Origin: Saccoglossus kowalevskii
Lineage: Eukaryota; Hemichordata; Enteropneusta; Harrimaniidae
Assembly (NCBI RefSeq): GCF_000003605.2
Contig: NW_003135370.1
Location: forward strand, 176,965-240,964
Length of the DNA: 64,000 nucleotides
Direction of reading: 5' to 3'
Of this stretch, positions 25,901 through 37,732 are shown piece after piece. Position 1 is the first letter of the stretch. The number at the start of each line of letters is the position of its first letter. Below the pieces are notes generated by a model. That model saw only the letters and a list, made by a program, of their open reading frames with translations. It was not told where the DNA came from and did not search any database. The translations under genes and the position numbers were made by a program.

Positions 25901-26952
25901 ATTTGGCCCAATTGCCAATAGCAAAATTGAAAATGGGCTGACATTTTGGGAATTTGACAAATGTGTTTATGAAATATGTATTTGACGGAGGATTGACGAT
26001 AATACTGTGCAAGGTGTAAAAAGATATTTTTGGTGCGAATATAGTAAAATTTTAGTAAAATGATTCGTTATTTGACAAACGCAGTTGCAGTCCTCATCGA
26101 ATACTGTGTACCTATCTGTGCATAGAAATACAGGAATTTTCAATTTCAAAAATAAAAAATAAATTCAAGAATCGGGCAAATAGGTTTATGAATGTATCTC
26201 ATAGTTTCACGTTATAGTTCAAAAGCGACACTTTAAGAGATAGTTTTGGCGCCAGTACCACATTTCATCGAAAATGGGAAGAAGTGGCCGTGAAAAACAA
26301 ACATCCACGCACAGCACAAAGCAAGATTAAGAGTATTTGACGTGTACATGTACCAATAGGTGAAAGTCGTCATAACGCAACACAACTATAACAGTGTTGG
26401 CAATAGTATTGTCCTCGCTTTATGGCTTTGTTAAATATGGTTGATAAATCACGCATAAACTGCCTACGAGTTGTAGTTAACGAAAACGTGTGAACTGATA
26501 GAGTATGTGCCAGATATGTACTGCCCATCTCTCGGGAAATTTATAAGTAAATTCAAATGTGAATAAAGAGTGTATGTAATTAAGCGTAAATACTTTTTTG
26601 TTTTTATTGAGATTTTACAATCAATTCATCGTAAATCATCATAAATCAATATGTTGCAACAATATATAATATTGTATAAACATAAACATTAATGTACTAT
26701 TGTCAGTTTGAATCAATTACCTAGTGTTGTGAAATATAGAAGCTATGCATAATACAACATGGAATGATACTATAGGTATTATTATATAATTCTTAGCACA
26801 ATGACGTATATCCTCTCTGAAATGCCACATCATTATAATTATTTTAGAATGACATTTCATAATTTCAGAAATGCTAGTGAATTTAAAACAAAACATATCC
26901 TATATTATTAACCACATTGCGAATAAAAACATTAAGTGTAGCACCAGTCATA

Positions 26953-27376
26953 TAGTCTAGTGGGATTTCATGGAAATGTGCATGTTAAGGGCATTCTGGG
27001 GGTAAAAGTCGGGAACCAGACTTTTTAGCATAATTCGGGTGTACTGAATCCGATAAGCCCGGTTCCCAAGCGAAATTTTAGTTTTTTGAAGGTCTAATTT
27101 GCATAAACAAAGTAGCCGCCAAATTTTCAATTTTCTGCCATATCTAGGTAACTAGGCAAGCAATCGTGACATATAAAAAGACCGTACCTATGTTTTCATG
27201 GTTCAAGGAATATGATGAAAGCATTTTTGATATAACCAACTTAACACAATACTCATAAATATGCAAATTAGCTGCCGCCATTACTGAAAATCGTTTTTCT
27301 CCTATATCTCTGTAACTAAATAAGCAAACACGTCAAATGAAGTGTCTCTACCTAGGTTTTCAGAATCAGGGAATAT
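26953..27376 (+). repeat. Left terminal inverted repeat of the 26.9-31.5 kb transposon
   Basis: About 424 bp, matching the reverse complement of 31046-31476 with scattered differences. It contains two subterminal units, each with a GCCGCC core near an ATGCAAATTAG-type motif and ending in a block like CCTAGGTTTTCAG. Confidence 0.85.
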
Positions 27377-28023
27377 TTTAAAGACATCTATAGAGCAAAT
27401 AAATGAGTAATAAGTGCCCAGGCTGAGTAAAGGAGGATTTACTAACTCAGAAGGCCAATCCTTGTATAATTCGAGTTTGAAAAGGGGATTCCCAGATGCA
27501 ATTTCTGCAAAGAGATTCACTGAATCAGGTTTCTCACCTGATGCACTATGATTACCTATGACATATTATTGACATGTTAGCTTCAGTGCCTTCCCATTAG
27601 CTTTACAGTGGTTACTCATTGGTTTTGATGATGAGTTGAATTAGCCAGATTTTCTCAAATCGATTAATACTCGAGACGTAGACAGAGGTTATCCAGTTCT
27701 ATTTTTTTTAGTAATCTGAGGGATAGTATCACTTCTCTTTTCCTATAGATTGTAGGGGTCTATTCAGACTTATAATAACGCCGACAATTGCGACTTGGCT
27801 TCAACCAGACATTAATTGGTTGTACCAGATGTCCTTCAAAAGCTGTATCAAACCAGCATAAACTCTACAACAAGTGAGCCGGTATTCACATACCCTGTTG
27901 ACAAGACCTGGTTTATGAAAGCTGTAGAGGACAGTGAATCGTAAAGCAAGCCGAAGCAATGGACATGGCTTTTTTTTCTGCGACGTCAAGATTCCAACAT
28001 AAAACCGTCTTGTCACATCAACG

Positions 28024-30942
28024 GAGCCAGAGCAAACTGCAGTAGGGTATTTGCCTATAATCCTTGCTCCAGCTAATGAGTTAGATACACTTAATACAGT
28101 TGTTAAGAGCTGCATAGCAATATCTGCACATTTCGATCAGGAGCATACAGTCCTAACAGTAGATCAAGCATTATTCTGCAACTGAAATGGTGTGTTGAGG
28201 AATACCAGGATAAACTGTGTCCTCGTCTTGGTAGACTACATACCGCAATGAACTTCCTGAAGGCAATAGGAGATCACATGGCTGGATCTGGATTAGCTGA
28301 AGTGTGGCTGGAAAGTGGTATACTAGGGGAGGGTGCCATACAGCTTGTCATGTCAGGAAAGGCATACAACAAGGCAATGGGAGCTCACAAGCTTATTGTG
28401 CAAGCTCTGTGGAGGGTTCTTTTGCCAGCATTTGTTTCATTTGCTGAAGAATTGGACAAGAGTTGTTTCGATGCTGTAGCTGCAATGGTCGCTGATGAAG
28501 ATATAAAAAAATATTCCAGAATTAATAGCAACACTAAAGTCTGAAGGGTTTCAAAAGCTTCTTGAGAATTTTGTTGAGAGTAAATCCAATGATGTGAACT
28601 TCATCTTCTGGTGGGACTACATGAACATGGTGACCATAATCTTGCAGGTTACTCCAGCACAACGGGAAGGAATCTGGGACCTCCATCTCCACTCCTTTAG
28701 TCTGATGTTACCATACTTCATGCGTTATGACCATTTGAACTACGCAAGATGGGATCTGGTGTATATAGCAGAGATGCATAAACTTCCAGAACCTGTGTTA
28801 TCGGAGTTCCAAAGGAGCAATTTCGTTGTAAAACGTTCAGCTGAAAAGTTCAATCAAGTAGATCCCGACCAAGCCATGGAATGGATAAATGGTACTGGAA
28901 AGAAAGGAGGTGGAATCATTGGTTTTACTAAAACAATATCGGCACTTTGTAGATAGACTCTTTTATACAACCTGAGGTCTCAAATCGCAGCAGAAACGCA
29001 TGTCATGTACAACCATGGTCCTGGCAGTAAACGTGTTCATAAGGAAGTTACCAAATCACGACAGAAGCGGGATAATGATGACGAGGATTCGTTGCTTTCT
29101 GTCTTCCAGGGATTTAATGTGTTTGCATCAGGTTGTCCTGACTCATTGCAAAATCTGGCAACAACGGATCTGGCAACAGAGGCTATCCAGAACTCGTTAC
29201 TTTGTGCCAAAGATCTTGGACAGGAAGAAGTGAACACATTTGTCGAGGAGAGGACGATTGTATCAGACCAAGGTGGCAAGCCGGATGTCCAAATCCATTC
29301 ACCATTACACAAGAGTTACGCAAAACGTTTTGATCGCTCTATGAAGTGGTTAAAGACTCTAAAGACAAAGTCAAGAGAACTATCCTAATGGTGGATAGAA
29401 ACATCCTTAAACGCCTTGTTATCGCCTATGAGGCAGGTCGTCCAGTTGACCTGCCATCTGTCCTTAAGCATGAGCTTCTGCCAGTCCCTGTGTCACTTGC
29501 AGAAATGAATCGAAGACTTCGTACAGGAAACAAGTCGGCATTGGCTGACAAGTTAATTGAAGGCGTTGTCTGTCCTGATGCAATTGAACTTAATGGAAGA
29601 TCATCTTGCCTTATAATTGATGGACAAGCACTGGTAGTTGCCCTGGGAAAGCCTGACAAGGCAGTGACATTTGGAGATTTTGCTGACACGTATGTAAGAA
29701 CAGTACTGAAGGCCACTTCTAGCTATGAACGGGTTGATGTTGTCTTTGACAGATACAGGGACGAAACAATCAAGGCTACCAGGTCAAGACGTACAAAAGC
29801 AGCTTGACCAATAAGACGACTTGTTGAGGGTCGTAATGTGCCTCTTTCAAACAATTGGACAAACTTTCTGTCACTCGCTGACAATAAAGCAGATCTCGCA
29901 AATTTCCTGTCTGAACAGCTGTGTGCTCAGGCGCCCGATAAGGAGGTTGTAGTTGCTGGTGGGTTTAGAGAGGAACTTGAAGTTAGATCGTCGAAGGCAA
30001 CAACAGAGTTGACAAATCTGCGAGCCAATCATGAAGAAGCAGACACTCGTTTAGTGTTACATGCTGTGCATAGCCAGTTCAATACCGTCGTTGTATCATC
30101 AATAGATACAGATGTTCTTGCTCTTTTAGTTTCACATTTTCCGCGTGCACAATGTGAACACCTGTGGATGCTATCAGGTACCACGAAGAAGCCATGATAC
30201 ATACCCATTGCAACAGTTTTCAACAACAGCTTTTTTACCCTTTCATGCATTAACTGGATGTGACACCACATCTTATATTGCAAATCACACCAACAAATCG
30301 GCATGGAAAGTCTTCAAAAAGCACCATCAACTGCTCATTAACTTGGGACTAGGGGAACTCAGAGAAGAGATTATTCGATCTTCCGAAACGTTTGTCTGCA
30401 GATTGTATGGTGTGCGGAAAACTGACTCAGTTGATACAGTAAGGCATATACTGTTTGCAAAGTCTGGTAAACCAGAGGTGATGTCAACAACAAGTGATGC
30501 TCTCCGCTTCCACTTGATGCGATTACATTACCAAACAATGGTATGGAGAAATGCTCATTGTCCGATTTCAGAGCTTCCTGCACCTGTCGACATGGGATGG
30601 AAACATGGTGATTCAGGATTGCAGCCTATTTTGATGTCATTAAGTCCGATTCCAGAAAGTTGCTTGGAAATTATTTTGTGTGCCTGTCAGAAACAATGCA
30701 AGACACGTCGTTGTAAATGTTGCAAGGCGGGGTTACCGTGCACAGCAATGTGTGCATGTCAGCAGTATAGTGATGATCAAGCAGTCTGTATGAATATGGT
30801 CTATTCTGACGAACTGTTCATTCTAAACTTTGGTCTGACCATTTCAGTGTTTCGGGGGAAAGTTGGGAAAATGTGTTTATCAAATTTCCTTACCCTGAAA
30901 ACTTGGGTAGAGACATTTCATTTGGCAGATTATCTTATTTAG
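28024..30942 (+). pseudogene. Transposon-encoded protein: XPG/FEN-like nuclease block and C-terminal CXC domain, broken
   Basis: Consecutive frame segments belong to one former protein. In order: a segment from about 28024 (YLPIILAPANELDTLN), a segment with MAGSGLAEVW and SGKAYNKAM, one with HLNYARWDLVYIAEMHKLPE, one with VVFDRYRDETIKATRSRRT, one with NHEEADTRLVLHA and SSIDTDVLALL, then FHALTGCDTTS, and a Cys-rich end (CACQKQCKTRRCKCCKAGLPC) of the Tesmin/TSO1 CXC type. Spaced acidic residues (EADT, DTD, GCDT) resemble the catalytic layout of FEN1/XPG nucleases; that reading is an inference. Breaks: frame changes near 28175, 28505, 29340 and 30232, and in-frame stops at 28954-28956 (TAG), 29805-29807 (TGA) and 30207-30209 (TGA). 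The N-terminus before 28024 is unclear. Not functional as it stands. Confidence 0.82.
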
Positions 30943-31476
30943 TTACTGAGATATTGAACAAAAACGAATTTTTAGTAATGGCGGCCACTAATTTGCATAC
31001 TTACGAGGATTATGTAATACTGATTAGATCAAAATAATTTTTTCATATTCCCTGACCCTGAAAACCTAGGTAAAGACATCCGATTTGACACGTTTACTTA
31101 CTTAGTTACCAAGATATTTGAGAAAAACTATTTTTCAGTAATGGCGGCAGCTAATTTGCATATTTATGAGGATTGTGTAATACTTATTAGATCAAAAATG
31201 TTTTCATCATATTCCCTGACCCTGAAAACATAGGTATTGACGCTTCATATGTACTATTTGCTTGCCTAGTTATGAGGATATTGAAGAAAATTTAAAAATT
31301 GGCGGCCATTTTTTTTATGCAAATTAGACCTTTAGAAACTCAAAATTTCGCCTGGAAACCGGGATTATCGGATTCAGCACACCCGAATTATGCTAAAATA
31401 TCTGGTTCCCGACTTTTACCCAAAAATGCTCCTTGACATGTTTTTAGGGGTTTCTTTCTGAATTTCCACTAGACTA
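30870..31476 (-). repeat. Right terminal inverted repeat with an extra subterminal unit
   Basis: 31046-31476 is the inverted partner of the left end. A further unit at about 30870-31045 has no equivalent on the left. CTAATTTGCATA-type motifs at about 30988 and 31152, and the matching site near 31318, give a period of about 165 bp. The last reading frame of the element runs into this repeat and stops at 30942. Confidence 0.82.
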
Positions 31477-34400
31477 ATATTTAAATATTTTTCAAATGAA
31501 CCGATGATGCGTGTTACATTTTTACGTCATAGTTGAAATACTTGCCGGTTGCATCAAATTCTAAGATATGTAATTACTTCGTGCTTTACTAACTGATAAG
31601 GCGTAGAAACTGAATCGTTTCATTATTCCCCAATGGCTTGGGTAGATGCTGTATAATTAACCCTGTCACTTTTATCATCAACAGTCATTTAGATATTTAA
31701 TTATTTTGCATTAGAAGAAAATTATTAGCAAGTGATAATTGAAAATAGTTTCCAAATTCTCCCCTGACTACTCGCCAAAGTTGCAGTCGGAAATGAATAC
31801 AGGTTCCTTACTGAAATTGACACGTGTGTGCTATGATACTTATGTATAATGGTTACAAAAAAAACGCTGTATCAATTCAATTCACACAAACAATATAACA
31901 AAAATGTCAGGAAGTAAGCTAACCATTACAAGAAGCATTTATTGATTTTTTTTAGTTTATAAAACATAATACATCGCTTTTATTATTAGCTAAAAAATAA
32001 TGCTCCAAAAGGTGATACTACTATACGCTATTTATTAATTTAATCAAGGTACTAAACACCTCGCAAACTGTCTCCATGGCTACTATTACCAACTCATATC
32101 AGCACAATGGAACTTTGCACGTAACTGCAAATATAATATCCAATATGTGTTTCAAGAATCAATCATCTATGATAGGTAACTTAATACATTCGAGGTGGCT
32201 GATGGTACTTAGCGCCACTGTGTGATTACTGAACTAACCGTGTATATATGTTTGTTTTTATTCAGAAACCAACACAAATTATAAAATTTGTATTGGACTT
32301 GGCAAAGATACATCTGACAAAACGAGATTCTGAAATATCGAGAACTAAGGGGTCAACAAAGAGATTCGCAAGTGTCCCAAGTTAGTTTCACAAATTGTTA
32401 AACAAGGTAGACATCGTTTATCTTTTCACTCGACTGTGATTATATAAAGATACAGTTTCATGAAACAGGGTTCAGTTCTTGTTTGTTGGCTCGTTTTCGA
32501 ACCTAATGAGCCTGATAAGAAATCTTCCTGATAGACTCACACTAGTTTTACAGGCATCAACACTGAGGTGACAGCCATCGGTATTTAACCGCATTTAACC
32601 TCTCCATCGCAATATTGAGGTATAATGTGTAACACATAATATAACACCCAGTCTACTATTATATGATTAGTGTTGTTTTAACGATCATTTATTGTTTGTT
32701 GCGTTAGCAATGACTAACATCAACGTTCCCAGGTCCCTTCTACTTATTTTGCTATACACGAGTACACATTAAAGGGGAAGCGATAAATACATTGCGCGTT
32801 AATAATTCAATTTTGTTGAACGTGAGCAGCGAATTGTAGTTAAATACCCCATACCATGAAGGGAATGCAATGCGCAAGTAAATACAGACAACATACAACA
32901 TTTAGATAATCAGGGCGTGGGTACCCAGGAAGTATTACCAGCATGTGAAATGCCATGCAAATAATTAATGATGTATGCCTTAGAGCTACCAATATATATA
33001 TATATATATATGCATATTTATCGACCTAATTACGTCAGTATCAAGCACACGGTTATGTAATGTACACTTAACAAAGCAGTGTGTTATCATACTCACCAAT
33101 TAATCGCACAATTAGTAGAGATTACGCAGAGTTCTGTTCTCAGTCGAACGCCGTGTTTAAAACAGCATCAATGCATATGTTAATTAATCTGAACCCAGTC
33201 ACCTTTCACCTGTACAATCAGCAAAGGTTGTGGTGGCCTTGCCTCAAAAACCGTACCATGCTGGGACATATCAATTTAACTGGCTTGATTATGACAGCAC
33301 TGTCTATTTTATATGAAAAAAACTGAATATATACTGGTCATTTATCGTTTTACAGTCTCCTATTGCGCAATTTAATTGAAGATGACTTGCATTACGTGAA
33401 AACCGGTTGACGCACAGAAATTGTTTCAACATAACTTGCATACTAGGATTTGCAGCATAATACGGTATTGTAGTACGCTAATCAAAGTGCCGATTTTTTT
33501 TTTCTGTGAGTAACGAATTCATTTCAGATATCGTTATTATTAGCAGTATTGTGCAAACTAGTGTTCGATGACATAAACATGCAGCCTTTGTTTGGCTTCT
33601 TAGACGTCTGTTTAATTGTTCTACGTCTACCAACCAGTCACAATAAGCTTACGCAAAATTCATATGTACGGCCTTTTTACACAAGGCCCAAACATTTAAG
33701 TCGTCACAGAGTAAATGGTTAACATCTATTACCATCTGACGGTTTAGCAAATTTATCATTGTTGGCCTATTAATCCATCTGTGTGTAAGGTGTGATTTGT
33801 GAAAGCACTTCGAAGTGGTCGGATTGCATTAACATCATGAAATACATATGCTCATGCTTAGGATCAATTCTTCTGCCTACGTACACACATATTTTTGCCG
33901 GATCAATTGTCATAGCTGGGTCAACTCTCTGTTGTAACAGTCAGAGCCCGCATATACCATAAAGGAGAGTACACAAATTCCACTCATACCAAGTGAGTCA
34001 AAGGCAATTGACATTTGGCTTTACTGTTTACCCAAAAGGTCACTGGCCAATATATCACCGTTTGACTGTATATGGTTTAGTGAAAATTGAAGCTTTACTA
34101 ATTTTCGTAGTTTATTTCCCTTATATAAAATACTTTTCAATACCTCGAAAAAAAGGAATGTACAATTCTATCCTGCACCTGTCACATGCACCAAATAAAC
34201 AATATCGTGTTGAAACACACCAAATGTAATCGGAGTTGTCGGATCATTTAGTTGTAGAACGATGACATATTCACCTAGTTGTATGTGGTTTGTATATTAT
34301 GCATGTAAAAACTAGATAGTTTTAAAACGTTGGCTTGAAATTATTTGGAATGCAAATATGCGAATAGTATTTATAATAATTTATACTATTTATAATTATA

Positions 34401-34925
34401 ATAAATAACGTCATGCTCATTGTATGATTCGAATGAAGGTAAGACTGTATCTTGTACCATGTGTTGTCGAACTGTGTACACATCACTGTATTTTTCTCTT
34501 TTACGTGGGTTCATTTTTAAGCGAAAAAGTCAAATACATCGACAATTACTGAGTTTTGTAATGTTTGCATAATTCACAATTCCCATTTTCTGGGCACCGT
34601 GATGCCCCAGATGGGACAATCTTTTGGGACTTTTTTGATTTGACGTGAATTATGAACAATTAGTATTAATTTTATTTTGTCAAATGCATTTTACATTGTG
34701 TGTAGTAATTTTAAATAATTCTGATCCCGTGTCATGGCATTGTATCAACACCATCGTAACATAAAGAAAAGAATTATTAATTTGACATTCTTATCTCCAT
34801 TGTACTGTAGCAACAATCAGAAAAAAAATACGGTATTTACCTAGTCGACCTGATCGTCTCGTCATCTCAAAGTTTATGATACATACTTATGACGTATCGT
34901 TTCAAAAATGTTCAAAATTTGTTAT
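31477..34925. other. Gene-free stretch
   Basis: AT-rich, with one (TA)n tract; no exon, RNA or transposon ends recognised. Confidence 0.55.
32993..33011 (+). repeat. (TA)n microsatellite
   Basis: About nine TA units next to ATGCATAT. Confidence 0.9.
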
Positions 34926-35827
34926 TTAAGGTAGAGATGCAGGTTCGTGGGCACTTGGGAGTGAACATTTTGTTTTGCTTTTTATTATCCAAACAGTCTT
35001 GGCTATGGACTTTTAAAATTTTGTAGAATTGTGAATAGTTCAACATACTCAAAAAATGATTTTAAAATATAGATAACAAGTGCAAACTTTATCGCTTTTG
35101 AATGCTTAGCAAGATTTAGCAAGGCTGTACATAAATAATAAAAAAGAAACATGGTGAAAAAATAAATGTCGGGATCTCCATATTATGCACTATATTTATC
35201 TTTTAACAAAACGATAATACATTTAAATTTGGAACTGTTACAGCGATTTTAAGTATGAGCATAAGCAAACTTCTTACTGAGTGAATTGTTATGCAAATTA
35301 GCAAATATCTCAGCTTCTTTTTAGTGCACATCCCAGAACATTAAAAAATAGCTCCTAGACGCTTTTACCTTTCTTGATTGACAATGTGTTTATCTTCAAA
35401 ACGCCGTCGGGGAATTGTTTTTAGTTGAACAGTGTTACACAAATCGTACAGACAACTAGCCCGGGTGTTAAGTTATGCATAAACTTGAAGTAGCGAAATT
35501 TGAGCTGCTGTCCTGCAAAATTGACAATTGGTAGACAGTTTTCAAGACAGCACTTTCTTCATAGTAAACAGATGTACCCATAAACCAATTTTGACAGGAA
35601 ACAGAATCATGGTTTAGAAGCTAATTTCTTTAAATCACTTTTGACCAAAAAAACACATTTTTGTGCATATTTCAAATTACAGTGCTCATAAAAAAATACT
35701 AACATAATTTTAACATTCATACAATAAGCTTTCCGAAAATATATAGTTTTGTGGACAAGGGAGGTCATCTTGGTTTCCTAATTAACTAATTAAAATACCT
35801 GTCAGGTAAACTGCATCTCTACCTTAA
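34926..35827. mobile_element. Non-autonomous TTAA-type transposon, 894 bp
   Basis: Flanked by TTAA on both sides (34926-34929 and 35824-35827), with perfect inverted ends GGTAGAGATGCAG / CTGCATCTCTACC; the match including the TTAA and one more base is 19 bp. There is no coding potential inside. TTAA duplication is the hallmark of piggyBac- and Kolobok-type transposases, which would have to act in trans. Confidence 0.78.
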
Positions 35828-37705
35828 ATGACACGTAAATCAATCAAATTGTATCTTTCGGTAAATAAGTCAATGTCAGCGTAATAGAATTCTCTGCGAA
35901 TTGTACACGTCGATATCACTTAGCTGTGAGATTTCCGCGACGTTTTCGACGATATTCAAATTAACATCGTCACTAAGATGCGAATATGGATGGAAAGCTT
36001 ATTATAACACATCGTTTTAACACCTCTGAATTCTTGCTTGTGTCCCTTGCCAACATGAACGTACAGAAAGTGTGAATTGTAAAAATCAAAATGAACAAGA
36101 GAAAATAAATAATTCATTGATTTTGTCCATGTTATTATAGAACCCTCAAACTGTGGCTGTACTCAGTCATCTTTCAAAGGATAAGAATCTAGTGGGAATT
36201 AAAAGGGCAAATGGGATTACTATCAAGTATTACAGAAAATTCTCAACTGAAGTAATGCCTAGTCGAACAACAGAGTCCCCCGTTCAATATTGCACATTTT
36301 ACTCCAGTAATACTATCAACTACACCACGATAACACTGCGTGTCACTTACACTAAGCCACAGTGGTCATAGTCCGTAATAAAGTATCTATAAAACTATAG
36401 GAACCATCTTTCTAATTATGCTGTATGTGAAACAGCAACGAATGAAGATCGTCATTTCTGTATAACACGTGTAATGCTAGAAACGTGATGATCTAGAAGT
36501 ATAGTTTATATGATGCATTATGAAAGCTGAAAGGTTACTATGAACGCTTTAATTTATTACTAGACCTAGTAAATTACTCATAAATTCATGGAACTCGTGC
36601 AATGGCGTCATAAAATTGATCAGTTGTTAGTAAACAAACCTATTATATAGAATATGTTTCTTATAATGAAGGATGATACCGGTCTATGCAATGACTATAC
36701 TTCAGCTGTGTGTGTGTAAGATTGTTATGTCCCTGTACCAGGCCTTCGATTAGAGGGTTTACCTGTCGGTCGCAGTTTATTAATAAAAAAAATGATGTGA
36801 AAATATCAGAATGTATTATATATATGCATGCGAAAATAGCGCATATATCTGTTTGTAGGATGTCTAGCTGCCTAGTTGCTTGGCTGTCATCGGCGATTAC
36901 GGGTTTTAACTCAAACTCCGTCTCCACAAACTCAGTTCAATTTTCAAAACTTAAGTTCATTTAATCTTCTTATGTTCTTTTCATTTATTTATGTATTCTG
37001 CTTGACTTCGTTAGATAGAACAAAAGATAAAACAGAGAGATTACATATCCCAATGAATCTGAATAATTTAGTGGGAATACCATGTGACATAATATAACGG
37101 TTTTAACACCATAGCAACAACAGAAAAAAAAACACTGCCTCCTTCATCTGTAATATGTCTACTCTCATAGGCGGGGGTTTGGCAAACCGAAAATACGTTA
37201 AAGGTAACGTGTCGAATGCATTGAATAGAACATCGAATAGAAATGTTTCGGCCAAGTTTGCCAATAACATTTAATTTTTCTCATATGTATTAGGGGCGAG
37301 AGGTTTCAAATGCAATGATTAAAAACAAACAATTATCAATAATTTCCAAACTGAGTATAGCTTAACAGTATCTTGAGCCACCCACCTTTGACAAGATTAA
37401 AATTATTAAATACACAAACAAAAATGTCACTTTTCTAATTTCTATATATTGTTACCCAACTAACGCAATATGAATATACGCGACCCTGCACGGTTACAAA
37501 ATTGTTGTGGGCGGATTTTTACAAGCTCGTTTACCCCCCCCCTCCAACGTATAAAATGATTCTCAAAAGCAATATATGATTTGTTTACAGTTTCTTGCAG
37601 TTCTAACATCGGTAGTAAAGTTGCCTATACGAAGCAATATTTGCTGAAAATTAAGAAGCCAGTCACAATAGGCAAATTATCATATATGTTTATTTAAAGT
37701 CTCGA

Positions 37706-37732
37706 GAATAACGATAACGATAACGATAACGA
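37706..37732 (+). repeat. (AACGAT)n hexanucleotide array, about four copies
   Basis: AATAACGATAACGATAACGA continues for one more unit and ends in GAGAC. Confidence 0.95.

Larger units (their letters stand above)
26953..31476 (+). mobile_element. 4.5-kb DNA transposon with long TIRs, decayed (nuclease + CXC type, Academ-like?)
   Basis: The termini TAGTCTAGTGG and CCACTAGACTA are inverted copies. The homology runs inward for about 430 bp at each end, and both flanks begin with ATA, a possible 3-bp target-site duplication (TA is an alternative if the ends are placed two bases inward). The interior carries a plus-strand coding region of about 2.8 kb with frameshifts and stops. The domain order, nuclease-like block then CXC-type cysteine cluster, is that of a multi-copy transposon-like protein common in invertebrate genomes. 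From memory, Academ elements have 3-4 bp duplications and some lineages carry an XPG-type nuclease, so Academ is my best guess; it is not proven. Confidence 0.8.

Noticed and set aside
27801-28115. 104-codon minus-strand open frame inside the transposon
   Set aside because: It overlaps, on the opposite strand, the recognisable plus-strand coding remnant and has no features of its own.
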